A stretch of DNA of 64,000 nt from Gnetum montanum. Lineage: Eukaryota > Streptophyta > Gnetopsida > Gnetales > Gnetaceae. The notes beneath the pieces are model-generated. The model saw nothing but the letters and a program-made list of their open reading frames with translations, made no database searches and was not told the DNA's origin. Position 1 is the stretch's first letter, and every line of letters begins with the position of its first letter. The stretch spans positions 1,478,546 through 1,542,545 of the forward strand of contig MNCI01006151.1 of the NCBI GenBank assembly GCA_015680685.1, in the 5' to 3' direction. The position numbers and the translations under genes were made by a program. Shown here in pieces: positions 24,070 to 35,618 of the stretch.

Positions 24070-24843
24070 AATTGCAGATAGTAAGTGGGTTAGTCCACTC
24101 ATAAGTGTACTAAAGAAGGGTGGCAAATGGTAGGTTTGCATTGACTTTATGCTGTTGAATATGGCAATGTTTAAAGATCACTTTCCTTTACCATTTGTAG
24201 ATCAAGTGTTAGACACCATATCTAGGCATTGTTATTATAGCTTCTTGGATGGTTATAGTGACTATAACCCAATCCAAATTGCACTTGAAGATCAGGCCAA
24301 GACAACATTCACGAGTCCTTGAGGGACTTTTGCATATTGTAAGATGCCATTTGGTCTATGCAATGCTCCTAAAACATTTTAATGCTTTGTCCTTAGTATC
24401 TTTCAATAGCAGATTGGTAGTGATGTTGAAGTCTTTATGGATGAATTCTCCACCTATGGAGCTACATTCAAGTAAGCCTTGAATTGCCTTGAACAAGTAC
24501 TAAAGAGATGTGTTGAGACAAATTTGCAACTCAACTAGCAAAAGAGCAATCTCATGATTTAAGAAGGCATTGTGCTTGGGCACTAAATTTCATAGAAAGG
24601 GATTGAGGTAGACCCAAAAAACATAAGGGACATCCAAGGAATAACATGTCAACTAGAGACTATTAAAGATGTTTGGTCATTCCTTGGATACATTGGCTAC
24701 TACCGGTGATTCATAGATAATTTCTCTAAGATTGCAAAGTCATTGGTAGAGCTTACAAACAAAGATGCACCTTTCATTTGGACCAAGGAATGAACATGAA
24801 TTCTAATAATTAAAGGAGAAACTCATAGAAACACTAATCCTAC
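24070..24843 (+). pseudogene. Reverse transcriptase of gypsy copy 2
   Basis: Reads as DHFPLPFVDQVLDTISRH, FLDGYSDYNPIQIA, MPFGLCNAPKTF, VFMDEFSTYGATF and VWSFLGYIGYYR, the pattern of Athila/Tat-type RT. The second catalytic Asp is Glu (FMDE). It stops abruptly at the Q-type sequence at 24844, before RNase H. Confidence 0.88.
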
Positions 24844-24919
24844 TGTTGGTGACCATTTGGGACGCGACCGGCAATGAGTGTCCTCGAACAGGATTTAGGT
24901 GCTTGCTGGTCTCTGGCAC
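24844..24919 (-). repeat. Terminal fragment of a family-Q LTR
   Basis: TGTTGGTGACCATTTGGGAC and the next 55 bases match 32976-33051, which is one end of the family-Q solo LTR. Similarity then stops. CCTAC precedes it (24839-24843). Read on the minus strand this is the 3' tip of an LTR, just after the third ORF of the minus-strand gypsy element, so it may be that element's clipped 3' LTR. Confidence 0.6.
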
Positions 24920-25009
24920 ATGAATAAACACACACATGACACAAAATTAATTTGACCAAGTCCCCAAGTTACAGAGAAGGAAAAATTACAAAAATGGAAA
25001 TGTTTAGAG

Positions 25010-27923
25010 ACAAAATTGAACACCTCGCTAGTCCTAGAGTCTATGTTGTGTAGACTGATGCACAAAATTTTTGAAGAAGGTCACACTGTCCTTAGGGGTA
25101 GTGGTTCTGATGGACCTTCTCTAGCCTCTGGCCCATGCGTTGGTGGCAACACAGATGATGGTTTCCCTGCAACAACTGCAACTTTTGGAGGTAGCCAGAA
25201 AACCTCCAAGAGAGTCCTCATCTTTTCTTCTTTGCTTCTGGGGTCATTCATAGTCTAGGCAGCTTCTCTAATGTGTGTTGGAACTGGAACTTCCCAAGGG
25301 CATGGCAGTGCCAGTAAGAGTTCTTTGAGGTTGACAAACCAGGCTGTGAACTACTTTCATTCAATTTCAAATGCTCAGATTAATGCCTACAGCTACTGGC
25401 AATCATTCATTCGATGGCCCAGGTTTTCTGCAACTGTACGTTGTCCTTCAAATCACGTGTGAAGAACCTCAAGTTCTGTGTTCACTATTTCTAGCTTTTG
25501 CTTTGTTGCCTTATGTGCCTGGAACTCACCCTCATATAGAGAATACAAGGCATCCACTTACTTTTCCAATTCCAACTGCAGTCTTCCAACTATGATCATA
25601 ACTAGGTTTCCATATCGATGGTTGAAGAGCTCCATATATTCTATCATCCCCTCAATCTGCAGCTCCTTAAGGTAGATTTCAACTTGATTGTAGTCATTAA
25701 ACCCATCAAAGATAGGTTTCCATACTTTACCTCCCTCTTGGAGCTACTAGAGCACTTGGTTCATCTTAGCCTTGGTGACTTGAATATTCTTTTCATTTAT
25801 CTCCTTCTACAACCCCACTTGGTCCCAGTAATGATTTTTGACTTTTTCAAATTTTAGGGCCTCATTCTTCCAAGAAAAAATTTCAATTACAGAATTCTGT
25901 CGCAACGCTCAGATCTCCTCCATTGACAGATTTCGATTCTTAGTAGCCAACCTTCTTACGTCAGCATTTACCCTGGCTAGTTCTTCCTGCTATTGATGGG
26001 TAAAATTTTTCAGGTGTTCATTTTCTGCACCAACATTACATAGGCGATGAATCTCTGTCATCAATCGGATGTTCTCCTAGTGAACCTCCACCAAGTTCTT
26101 GTCTAAGTGATATGCTCGAACATCTACCAAGGACTTGTCAAAGATCACCATCTCTCGTACATCCTCAACAATCTGAAGTTTGAGTTGAAGTTATTGAAAA
26201 GCTTCATCTCTGGTGATTATGCAGTTGAGGATGGCTAGATCAGTAAGCTAGGCTCTTAATTGGGCTACTTCTATTGCAAAGAATTGACAAGTGACTTGGG
26301 CAGCCTCAAGTTGCCCTTCCAAAATGAGGCTCTTGCCCCTTGCCGAGAGTAGCTCTAACTAGGTTGCAGTAATGTTGTCCGAAAGGTCAAAGACATCTGG
26401 AAGTAGTTGCCCAGTTCCCATCAATCGGTCCAAAAATTCCTCATGTTGGGCTTCATCAATCTTGCTACGCAAAGTTCTAGCAGATGCCTATATATCTTGT
26501 AGTCCATGAACGTCTAGTACAGGTGCTACTGGTGCATTGACGGCCATAGCAATTGTGTTAGCAACCACTTCGATAGCAGTCTCCTGTCCTTGGTGCTGCA
26601 TCACCAGGACTGTTGCCCGTTGACCATCCTCCAAGCATACCAAAAAGGTAGTAGCATTCCTAGATATTTCGAGATACTATTATCTCTTAAACACTAGGAT
26701 CTATCCTTGCTAGCACTTGCACCCGAGCTACGGAGAACATTAGCCCTGCCCTTTCAAGCAACCTCACTGATCGAGCCACTTCCTCTAGGTGGCTCATGGT
26801 AGGGTGATAGACGAAGGATCTTCTCCTCCACTAGTCTTGCTAGATTGCTCTTGTTGGCTCAAGAGCATTTCCTGGATTTTGCAAATGTGTTCTGCTATGG
26901 TTTGTGAGCTAGGCTGTGTTGTTTGTGTAGGTGGTGGAGGTGGTCACTGCTCCTCCTCTAGCTATGTGGTGGTAGGAGTTTTATCCTTCATCATTTCTTT
27001 CCAAGAGGAAATCGGGGCATGTCAAATTACATCATTGGAGTATCATGCTATCCCTACCCGTTTGCACAATTTTTAGATTAGGTAGGGAAAGGGGAGAGCT
27101 CATCTTCCATGTTCGTTCTCAGTGAACCTCTTTTCAATCTCCAAGAATAGCAGCTATGGAAGACTCATTGGGAATTTACCACTCAAGGTGGCACATGCAT
27201 GGGTGGAGAAGGCAGTGATTTTGCTGGGTCTTACCGTTGGGTTCAAGTGGTAAGACGCGATCTTTGAGTACACCCTCTCCACCGTGGTCAAAGAGCCAAA
27301 TTCCTTACTCTCTATCCCATAGCACCATTTTGTCCATTCCACCTTTACCTCTAGATCAATCTACTTTGGGATTTCCACCACATCTACCCCAGCCTCGAGC
27401 AACCCTAGAGCCTGCGATATAGCCTCCGAAGAGTAAGAGACATAAATGTCTTTGATTCTTACTCTAGACCCTGATTGTCGATTCATCCAGAAGAGATAGG
27501 TCTCTCCTAAGTACCATTCACCTCACCACTAGTTGTGATGATTGGCCACATCGAAGAGTATTGCAGTTGGAGCCACACTTCTTCTAGTGCATTCTTGAGG
27601 AATGGTCCAAAATTTAGCTCTTGAAGAAACATTCACTACATCTCGTGCAACGTGATAGCATCAAGGTAGGCTTGGGTCAGGGTGACCTCAAGCTGTGGTG
27701 CTATCCTAGGAGTCTCATCCCCTTGTGATTTCTCATTGGGAATCTCCTCTTTGGGAATCTAATGGACAAATTCCACATCAGGTCCTTCATGGAGAGGGCC
27801 AGTTGCATGAGAGCCCTCAACATGCTCTAGCGGTTGCAGTCCTCATCCCCTTCCCATGTGTGGATGCTTGTCCCTTGGCTATGATGGTCCTTCACCCCTC
27901 GGGTGCCTTGGTTTGGGTGCCAT
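25010..27923 (-). pseudogene. Third ORF of the minus-strand gypsy (unrecognised, coiled coil)
   Basis: Starts MAPKPRHPRGEG at 27923, right at the splice acceptor. It runs through several frames with stops: PQLEVTLTQAYLDAI, SSMWPIITTSGE, VEWTKWCYGIESKEFG, HLNPTVRPSKITAFSTHACA and FLEIEKRFTENEHGR, then a Pro/Gln linker, then a long coiled-coil-like part with NEALKFEKVKNHYWDQVGL near 25830. Its full length would be near 900 residues. Copy 3 has the same product. The middle resembles the third-ORF region of Athila-type elements (the domain called putative plant transposon protein), but I am not sure of that. It lies between integrase and the 3' end, the env position. Confidence 0.7.
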
Positions 27924-28144
27924 CTGTAATCAAACATAACCACCAATTAGACTGTGCATAAGTAGCCTAAGATGGTCCTTATACACCTTCTCAGTTTGAC
28001 CAAGTTATGTTGTTGGCACAGGCATTCCTTTAAGTCTTCCAGAGAGTTAATTTATGGGTTAGAGCTAGAATTTTCATAATTAACTAACTAATTAATTAAT
28101 TACACATAGGCATCACCCCCCGCCCCCCACAACTAAGAGAATAC
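27924..28144 (-). other. 5'-UTR intron before the third ORF, minus-strand gypsy
   Basis: The exon ends CCAGAG and the intron starts GTATTC (28144 down). It ends TGATTACAG at 27924, immediately before ATGGCACCC. Copy 3 shows CCAGAG/GTAAGA and TGATTACAA/ATGGTACC at the matching places. Inferred from the sequence only. Confidence 0.62.
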
Positions 28145-28290
28145 CTCTGGTTGCTTAAAATGGCAAGGATCGGTTGATGCAGACATGTGATGGAATGTAG
28201 GCGTGTTGGGAAGGGTTAGGCAGAAAAAAATGGCAAAATCTCCCCTCAATTTGGATTTCAAATGATGAAAATTTCAAAGCGCAGTAGGTG

Positions 28291-28347
28291 TATATATAGG
28301 GATTAGGTGCTGCGTCGATGGGGCTGTGTATACGTGGCCCCGTATAC
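28291..28347 (-). promoter_or_regulatory. Internal promoter of the third ORF, minus-strand gypsy
   Basis: On the minus strand CCTATATATA (28300-28291) lies downstream of a 20-bp near-palindrome, GTATACGTGGCCCCGTATAC on plus (28328-28347). Copy 3 has the same arrangement at 45809-45855 with different palindrome sequence. The distance to the splice donor is about 150 bases. Confidence 0.6.
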
Positions 28348-28354
28348 ATAGGGG

Positions 28355-30450
28355 TGTTCACCCGTTGACTAGTGTTGACCAACCTAGAAAAAACTCGAAA
28401 TGATGAATTTGAAAAGACAATCTGGGATGGCTGAAGCACCTAAGAGGCCCGGTCATGGCTAAGGATAGGAGGAGGAAAACTAGTGCTCAAAAAAGAGTCA
28501 AAATAGGAAAATGGGACTCAAAATGAACTCCGCAAGGAATAAATTGAACGATGGGACCCAGAAACTAGTCAACCATGAAATCCAAAGGATGGAAGGCCTA
28601 ACAAGCAAAACCAAGGAGATGCAGGTGGGTCCTACCCATAGTACGAAATAGCCATAGTAGCCCCTACAAATCCCCAACATCAGGGTTCGTGGGCCCCAAG
28701 GCTAAGAAATGGTATTTGCTAGTTAAGACTCCTACCTAAGAGATCCTACCAAGGCATGGGAAGCCCAAGGAAATCATGATGAACCTTCACAACATAAGAC
28801 AGGTAGTGAGGTGAGTGATGAAGTGAATTGAGTGAAGAGAGAGAGAGAGATGAGAAAATGGAATTCTGATCGTTAGTCACATGAAATCCCATGTGTAGTT
28901 GTGGTTAAGTGACTTGGTAGAAACTGTCCTAAGGTTAGACCCAAAACTAGCTACATGCAGTGACATCGCAATAACAGACGAAGCCTTGGCCATCCCCCAA
29001 GGAAGTAGGAATGCACCCACAGAGAATCACCACTCCAACAAACATGAGAGGAAGGAAGTGAAGCAGGATGAAGTTAGAGGGGACCAAGGAAGTTCCATAA
29101 CTAGTTCTTGTGGCCCGTGAGAGGTGGTCTAAGGGGTGTGCCTTGAATTCCCACATAGTGATTTGTTTGTTTTTTCTTTTTCGTTTTCGAGGGAACCACA
29201 CCATGCAAAGACCCATGCGTGTTTGCATGCATTCGACCAAGGGGTATGCTTTGAATTCTCATGTTTATTTCTTTTCTTTTATTTTTTTTGTTTCTTTGTT
29301 TCTTTTTCTTCTTCTTTTTTTTTTGAATTTTTTGATGAGGACCACACCATGCAAGGTTGAACTGCCCAGAAGCTTCCTTGGAGAGAGAGAGGTGGAGTGG
29401 TAGGAAATCCATAAGGACATACCAGTAACCCAAGCAACAGGACAGAGCGATGAATATTGCATTCCCCTTGAAGTCACACCTAATTCAAACCATTGGGTCA
29501 TCCCCAAGTTTGGGAACTACAAAATTCATACATTAATTATAATATTTTTTAAGTGAAGGGTTTGCATGTTCTCAATAAAAGGAAAACCATGGAGTGGGTG
29601 AATGGGTGGATGATGAAAACTCACTGCCGATGTTATGAACAGAAAATAGACGTAAAGTCCAAAGACAACCATGTGAGAGTAGGAACCAGACAACTAGGTG
29701 GACTAGTGTACATTACCCATCGCAATGAAAACCATCTGCACTAAACATCTGAAGACAATAAGACGATGTATTAGCCATTACACAAAAAATGAAACACACA
29801 TAAAGAAATGAAAAATAATTAAATAAAGGAAAAAATGTACAAAGAATTTGAAAATGTATGAATGATGGTGAAAAACAAAAAGGTGTAAAACAAAAAAAAA
29901 TTTCAAAACAGTGAGGGGTGTAGTGGAATGGATCAACAAGGATGATGGTCTCCCCCACGACTAGGTGGAAAGGAAGAGAGGCAAAAAATGGAGCGAGGTT
30001 GTCCTAGTGATGATGAGGCAGTTGCATTGGTTGAGTGGAGTTCATGGAAAGGTTTCAATTGTTGGCAATTGACTAACTACATTTTGGTGGGGTCCTCAGG
30101 TTTGTGGATAAGCAAGGCCCCGGATGGGAAGGTTTCGAAGACAATGTAAGGTCCCTCTCATAGTGTTTGAAACTTGGTCGGCTGAGATACGTGTGAGGGG
30201 TTCCAATACAACACTTTGTCTTCACATCTAAATGTGACCATATGAATCCTAAGATCATTTCATTTTTTGTTATAGGCCTTGTGGATCTCATTGGAAGATA
30301 GGGCCACTAATCGGTTATCATCTAGCACACTTAAATTGATGAGTCATTCTCGTTGTGCTAGTGGGAGATCAAGGCCTAAGTCACTGGTGGTGGATAGTGT
30401 GTGGAGTTCGACCTGAATTGGAAGTGTTGGTAACTTTCTATACACTAACT
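28355..30450 (-). other. 3' spacer of the minus-strand gypsy
   Basis: Noncoding sequence corresponding to 44100-45800 of copy 3. It holds two copies of the family's conserved spacer block (TGCATGGTGTGG followed after an A-rich run by GAATTCAAAGCA), at about 29180-29360 on the minus strand. A GA-rich run lies at 28830-28860. No gene is supported; frames such as 29101-29433 arise from the A-rich linker. Confidence 0.7.
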
Positions 30451-31330
30451 CATAGGGAGAGTATCCTATAGGAAGTTTCCAAGTGGAGCGATAGGCCCAT
30501 AGGGCATCATTAAGTTTAGTACTCCAATCCCTCCTTTATTTGCTGATTGTTTGGGTAAGGATCTTGGTGATCTCCCTATTGGTGACTTTGACTTGCCCAT
30601 TGGCTTGGGGTGATAGGGAGATGTAAATTTATGGATGACCCCCAAGTTTTGCATGAGGTTCCAAAATGTGATACTCGTAAAATGAGTCCCATTATCAGAA
30701 ATGAGTGCACATGGCACTCCAAACCTATTAATGATTTGTTGCTCGACAAATCATGTGGTGGTGTTTGAAGAACAGTCGGTGACAGCTATCACTTCTGCCC
30801 ACGTTGTATAGTAGTTCACAGCTACAATGATGTAGGCCTTTTCATTTGACAAGGGTGTGATGGACCTCATGAAGTCAATGCCCCAGATGTCGAAGGGCTT
30901 TAGTGGTTGGATCCACTATTGATGTCCCTCCAACTGTGCCGACATCCCACCATCCTTTTGACATCATTCACAAGAGTGGGCGAACCTTTGTGCATTCCTA
31001 AAAATTGTGGACTAGTAATACCCTACAAAAAGGACCTTAATGGCCATGCGGCATCCAGCATAGTGGCCCCCACAAGGACCCTTGTCAGCATCTTGGAGGA
31101 CACACATCATCATCAGGGACACACAATTGAATCAGGCCATCTACGCACACCTTGTAAAGGTGATCATTGAATTCCATGAAATGCTTGGCCTTATGGAGAA
31201 ACTATTGTTTCTACCGATGGTTCCACTCCTTTGGCAGCTCCTGGGTTGTAAGGTAGGTGAGGATGTGGCTGAACCAATGGGATTCCTTAGGTACTTGAGG
31301 ATCAACTGCACCTGTGAAGAGGATTTCATC
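30450..31330 (-). pseudogene. Integrase of the minus-strand gypsy
   Basis: The core reads PFDIWGIDFMRSITPLSNEK and AYIIVAVNYYTTWAEVIAV, then CALISDNGTHFTSITFWNLM and LGVIHKFTSPYHPKPMGKSK. The two core aspartates (IDF and SDNG) are kept. One stop interrupts the middle, and the zinc-binding N-terminus near 31150-31330 is damaged. Confidence 0.88.
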
Positions 31331-31439
31331 TAGAAATTAATTAGATAGGGACTCCTCCTCTTCTGTGTCATCCCATCATAACCGAGATAAGTGGTCAGCA
31401 ACCACATTCTTGTTCCCCTTCCTATCTACCATGGTGAGA

Positions 31440-31745
31440 TCAAACTTCTGAAGAATCACCAGCCACCAGATGATGCAGGGGCTTACCATTGGTTTGTTCA
31501 TTAGGAACCAGATAGCACTATGGTCAGTATGCACAAACACCTCGTATCCAAGCACATAGTACCAGAATTTTTCCAGGCAAACACCACCACCACCAACTCC
31601 TTTACGGTGGTGGTGTAGTTGACTTGAGCACTCACAGTGCTACGGCTTGCATAGTGGATATAATATGGACATTTTATATCATCACACTGTGTAAGCACGG
31701 CTCCCAAGGCATAGTTGGATGCATTTGTCATAATGTAAAAGGGTC
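31440..31745 (-). pseudogene. RNase H of the minus-strand gypsy
   Basis: MTNASNYALGAVLTQCDD, KCPYYIHYASRSTVSAQVNY and TTTVKELVVVVFAWKN in one frame, continuing in the next frame with the histidine-bearing segment. The first catalytic Asp is Asn, and one frameshift is present. Confidence 0.85.
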
Positions 31746-31799
31746 TAAACCAATCAAGTGCTCATAAAACTGAAGTTTCTATGAGTTTCTGTTTAAGCA

Positions 31800-32300
31800 A
31801 TTGGAATGTTGATCCACACTCCTTGGTCTAGATGAATGGAGCATCCTTCTTTGTAAGTTCTACCAACAGCTTGATGATCTTCAAGAAGTTTTCAATGAAG
31901 CACCGATAGTAACCAGTGTGTCCAAGGAATGACCAAACATCTTTGACAGTACTTTTTTGGTGGGTGATTCCTTGGATGACCTTGATCTTTTTAGGATCCA
32001 TGCTAATCCCTGTTTGTGAGATGCAATGCAACAACACAATGCCTTCTTGGACCATCAAATGGCTTTTCTACCAATTGAGCCATAGATTAGTGTCTACACA
32101 CCTTTTTAAAACATGCTCAAAATGGTCTAAGGCTTGCTCAAATGTGGCCCCATAAGTGGAGAAGTCATCTATGAAGACTTCTACTCCATTGCTGATTTGT
32201 TGTTGGAAGATGCTTAGGATAAGGCGTTGGAATGTAGTAGGTGCATTGCACAGGCCAAAGGGCATCTTCTTGTATGCAAAAGTCCCCCATGGACACCCAA
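31800..32300 (-). pseudogene. Reverse transcriptase (C-terminal part) of the minus-strand gypsy
   Basis: Encodes MPFGLCNAPTTFQRLILSIF, EVFIDDFSTYGATFEQALDH (both catalytic aspartates present), VLLHCISQTGISMDPKKIKV and VWSFLGHTGYYRCFIENF. The N-terminal half is cut off at about 32300, where plus-strand 3'-spacer sequence begins. Confidence 0.9.
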
Positions 32301-32975
32301 TGGCTTGAAAATGAGAATATAAAACTGTTTCAAAGATGCATGGAAGTAACTGATTTGCTTATCTATTTTGGAATTTTCTAATTCTTCATATGTTTTTCAT
32401 TTCTTAATATTTTTCTTTTCTTTATATTTTTCTCTTTTCTTGAGTCACTCTCTTTATGTTTAATGAATGTATTTTATGTTTTTATTAATAAAATTTCCAT
32501 GTCATGATGTAGAAGTCAATGCTACATGTTGAGTTTTGTGTGCTATGTTATCAAGATGAGTGGGTAAGTAGTTGTGTAAAGTAGTGAGACCACCTCATCC
32601 ATCCCTCCAGTTCTCTAAATAAAAGGTAGAAACAATTTGGTTCTTCTTTTACGAAACTAAAATTAATCAATGATCATTATACCTTGAAGAAAGAGGGAAT
32701 GACCAAGTGGGAATAGCAAAGGGTGTGAACTTAAGGGAACTTGTTGGGTTCTCTTCTTAACTTCCTTTATGTGGTTTATGAATCCTCTTGGAATGTATCA
32801 TCACTCCTCCATTGACCAATAAAAAGGATGCTCTCTCTTTGAATGGTTTGTTTCCTATTCAAACAATCCAAAAAAAAATAAAAAATAATAAGAAATGATG
32901 GGAATTCGAAGCACATCCCTTTGACACAATAATGGACTACAAGCACTAGCTATGGGGCTGGAAAGACATGTTACT
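32301..32975 (+). mobile_element. 3' spacer of gypsy element H, segment 1
   Basis: Plus-strand noncoding sequence similar to 44250-45046 of copy 3. It includes GGGTGTGAACTTAAGGGAAC and the block GAATTCGAAGCACATCC followed by CTACAAGCACTAGCTATGG. It continues at 36255 after the Q solo LTR. Confidence 0.78.
32971..32975. repeat. Target-site duplication GTTAC, left
   Basis: GTTAC immediately before the Q element. The matching copy follows it at 36255-36259. Confidence 0.75.
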
Positions 32976-34193
32976 GTTGGCGACCGTTTGGGACATGATC
33001 GCCAACAAGTGTCCTCGAACAGGATTTAGGTGCCTGCTGGTCTTTGGCAACACCAAGGCCTATATACCTTCAAATAGACTCAGTAGTTAATATGAGTATG
33101 TGTGTATGCTATTGCGGTGTGTGGTTGTAAAAAATGAAACGATTGCATTGTGTGTAAATTACAAATGACTTATCTTAAAGAGATTCAACCAGCTTTGCCA
33201 AGTACCGTGAGCTGTTGAGAGTTCCTATTTTGTTCAATTTCCTAATCTACATGGTCCTTATAATACCTACTTGTAACAAATAAGATTTTGAAAAAACATT
33301 TGAGCACAACTTCATTAATCTACTTCTAATTTTCCCCAGAGAAAGAGATAGTTCCACAAGAAAACTAGAAATAGAGCAAGATTCAATGGAAGTAGACAGA
33401 AAAGAAAGCAGATTTGTGTAGACCTCAAATATTTGAACAAGGTAAAATGACACGAGTAAACACTTCGCAATAAAGCTATCCCAAATTCAATAACTATGAA
33501 TTGTTCAAACTTCCAAGGCTCAAATAAGCAATTTCTTCAAGACAATCCCACTATACTACCCAAAAATTTGCTATGTAAACTATCACGTACGAGACTCTAT
33601 TTTGGCTAGATAACGGATGTCAACAATTGCATTCAACAGAACTTTCAAAAGACTTGACAATTTCTAATTGAAATACCACGGAGATTCACTTTAAAGATAA
33701 AAAGAAGCTATTTTGGTCCCATCAAAATACCAAAGATTTTCTGAACCCTCTTGACTATTGAATCGTTCAACGGCATGACTACAAGCAAAGGCTCTCTTAT
33801 AATGATCTCAATAACAGTTCTTATACGTTTCACAATAAGCAAATTCACTACTAAAATTCTCTTAAGGCTTTCAAACACAAGGGCTTCTATGGCAAAATTT
33901 AAATAGAAATTTTTAATCGTACAACAAGAACAATAAGAGCAATCTAAAAATCCCAAAATTACTTGCCAAGGATGATACTATCTAAACCACTAGCTAAACA
34001 ATTTAAATAAAATAAAAGTAAAACATAACTCACAGGACTATGAAAAAGAGGCTAAAATCTTTTCTTTAGCAAGCCATCTTACAAGAAATCATTCACAATT
34101 TCTTCTTTACAATGCTCTTCTCCCAAGACACAAAGTGTGTCTCCAAGTGAGAGCCCAAGTGTGTCATGTGAGACCTCAAGAGTCCTTTGAAGC

Positions 34194-34204
34194 CTTTTTA
34201 TAGG
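34194..34204 (-). promoter_or_regulatory. TATA box of the Q LTR
   Basis: On minus, ACCCTATAAAAAGGCTTC lies after the repeat-rich region. The matching spot in the 62834 copy reads ACCCTATACAAAGGCTTC (63903-63920). Confidence 0.65.
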
Positions 34205-34240
34205 GTTCAAAGGTAGGTAGGTAAGTTACAAAATATCTTG

Positions 34241-34256
34241 GGTGGTTATAACCACC
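34241..34256. promoter_or_regulatory. Perfect 16-bp palindrome in Q U3
   Basis: GGTGGTTATAACCACC, about 40 bases upstream of the TATA box on the minus strand. The same 16 bases occur at 63425-63440, and a degenerate version at 63738-63754. Confidence 0.65.
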
Positions 34257-34794
34257 ATAGAGATGAAAAAGCTACGGGTGACAAGTGTCCTATTTAGTCG
34301 CCAAGTGTCTTCATTCAGTTGCCAAGTGGTCACCATGGAGAGAAACAAGTTGTAGTTGACAAGTGGCCTTTTTAGTTGACAAGTGGCCATTGTGGAGATA
34401 AAGAGGTTGTAGTTGACAAGTGTTCAATTCACATGGGACTTTGAACAATTGTTGCACAAATTCCCTTTTTAAATCATAAAATGTTTTATTGTTATTTACA
34501 TCATAGTAGTAGAGATGATAACCATGGAGTTGATGCATACATGGATGGGTTAATATATAAATATATATGTAAGTGTGTAATATTTGTCCATCTTTCTAAT
34601 GCTTGGGACCCATGATTTTCTTCCTACCTGCCATCAAACTCTGTTTGTCCAAATCATCTGCAAGTTGAAGGATTTGAACCTGCAAAATGCATTAAAACAA
34701 AATGCTATCCCAGGGCAGTTATATCCAATAACAATTTCGACATAAACGGTGGGACCTCCACATATTGATTCAAAAATGTTGCTGAAATAATTCC

Positions 34795-34945
34795 TGCTAA
34801 AAAACACGGTGAATCCCAGCTTAGATTTTTCTATTTTTGTCATAGTCCATGGACAGATGTTCAATAAGAAGGGATCCAAGCCCAAATCCAGGTCCTCCAC
34901 CAATGGCGTTGAAAACCAAAAACCTTGAAAACTGGTGCAGTTGTC
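34795..34945 (-). pseudogene. Alpha-tubulin pseudogene fragment
   Basis: The minus strand encodes [20 protein letters not shown] and [10 protein letters not shown], and after a frame change SKLGFTVF. In alpha-tubulin the GTP-binding loop GGGTGSG is followed by LGSLLLERLSVDYGKKSKLG, at about residues 142-165. DNCTSFQGF just upstream, in another frame, matches the residues before it. The LGSLL(L/I)E and SKLGF words separate it from beta-tubulin. Only about 50 of 450 residues are present, with frameshifts and one stop. It lies in the U3 part of the Q LTR. Confidence 0.8.
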
Positions 34946-35170
34946 AGGTTCTCAATGGCAGACATTCGTAGGGTCCCCTGTACCCATTTTCATGATCGCC
35001 GTAGCTACGGGTTCTAGTCGGCGTACATGGACAAAACCATGCCAGTGCTGCTACTGTCCTCTCCACTGAAGCCCACCGTGGGATTCCTGATCATGAAGTA
35101 CACATTCTGAAAAAATGCATTCCACCTTTCCGTACAAGTGATGTCACAATTGCTCTATGAAACTAAAACT
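34946..35170 (-). other. Gene-like sequence upstream of the tubulin fragment, unrecognised
   Basis: Higher in CpG than the surroundings. The minus strand gives WNAFFQNVYFMIRNPTVGFS before stops. It may be more of a captured gene, but I cannot identify it. Confidence 0.35.
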
Positions 35171-35173
35171 TTA

Positions 35174-35618
35174 TTACTCTACAAGACCTAGAAGATTAGG
35201 AGTTGTTATTTCAAGCTCGAAGGCGCCGTCAATTTGAATTTCTTGGATCAGATCCTCAATGCAGTGAAGGCACCTCAATTTGCTAGTTTTGCACGATAGA
35301 ATGGCAGTCCCCACTAAATCTTCTGGGCAACTACCATCACAAAACAAGGCCCTACCACGTTGCGCCTCCTCCATCTTCGATGCTAATGGTGTTGTTGCTC
35401 ATTCCTTTTAGTTGCACCAATTCTGCTGGTTGTTCTATTGGTTGTTCTGTCTCAGTGGTTTCTGTCATCATCATCATATATGTGATTGATGACCTCTGCC
35501 TTATCCTGGAAAGACTACAATTGTTCGCCTGTCTTGAATTGATCCCCAAAACGGCTGCCATCATCGTAGGTCTGCACACTAGTGTCGTAGCTCTGGCCGT
35601 TGGCCCATTGCCCAACAT
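35174..35618 (-). pseudogene. Two overlapping ORFs of unknown identity in the Q LTR
   Basis: On the minus strand an 88-residue frame (35618-35352) overlaps a 66-residue frame (35374-35174) starting MEEAQRGRALFCDGSCPEDL. The second has Cys residues spaced C-x3-C, then SCKTSKLRCLHC, and an acidic end. The two frames together could be one frameshifted gene. Codon content and CpG differ from the neighbouring retroelement DNA. The plus-strand hydrophobic frame at 35380-35718 is its shadow. Possibly captured host sequence. Confidence 0.35.

Larger units (their letters stand above)
11436..24843 (+). mobile_element. Ty3/gypsy element copy 2, split by a chromovirus
   Basis: A truncated 5' LTR tail and the start of a gag segment (to 11964) resume near 21395 with the gag continuation, then protease and RT up to 24843. 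Sequence on both sides matches copy 3 (38740-38800 and 39030 onward), which shows that one element was interrupted. It ends where TGTTGGTGACC begins at 24844. RNase H, integrase and the 3' LTR are not recovered. Confidence 0.82.
24920..32300 (-). mobile_element. Gypsy element, minus strand, 3' half
   Basis: Read from 32300 down: RT, RNase H, integrase, a long spacer, a promoter-like block, an intron and a third ORF down to about 25010. This order is the mirror of copy 3 (41650-49230). Gag and the 5' LTR are missing and the break is inside RT near 32300. GC content is higher than in most of the window, and some frames are better preserved. Confidence 0.82.

Noticed and set aside
28013-28030. 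TGTTGGCACAGG as a start of another Q LTR
   Set aside because: Only about ten bases agree with the Q start and the following sequence is the third-ORF intron of the minus-strand gypsy.
29110-29433. Overlapping frames on both strands (97 and 110 residues)
   Set aside because: They cross a pure A/T homopolymer linker in the gypsy spacer and carry no protein-like pattern.
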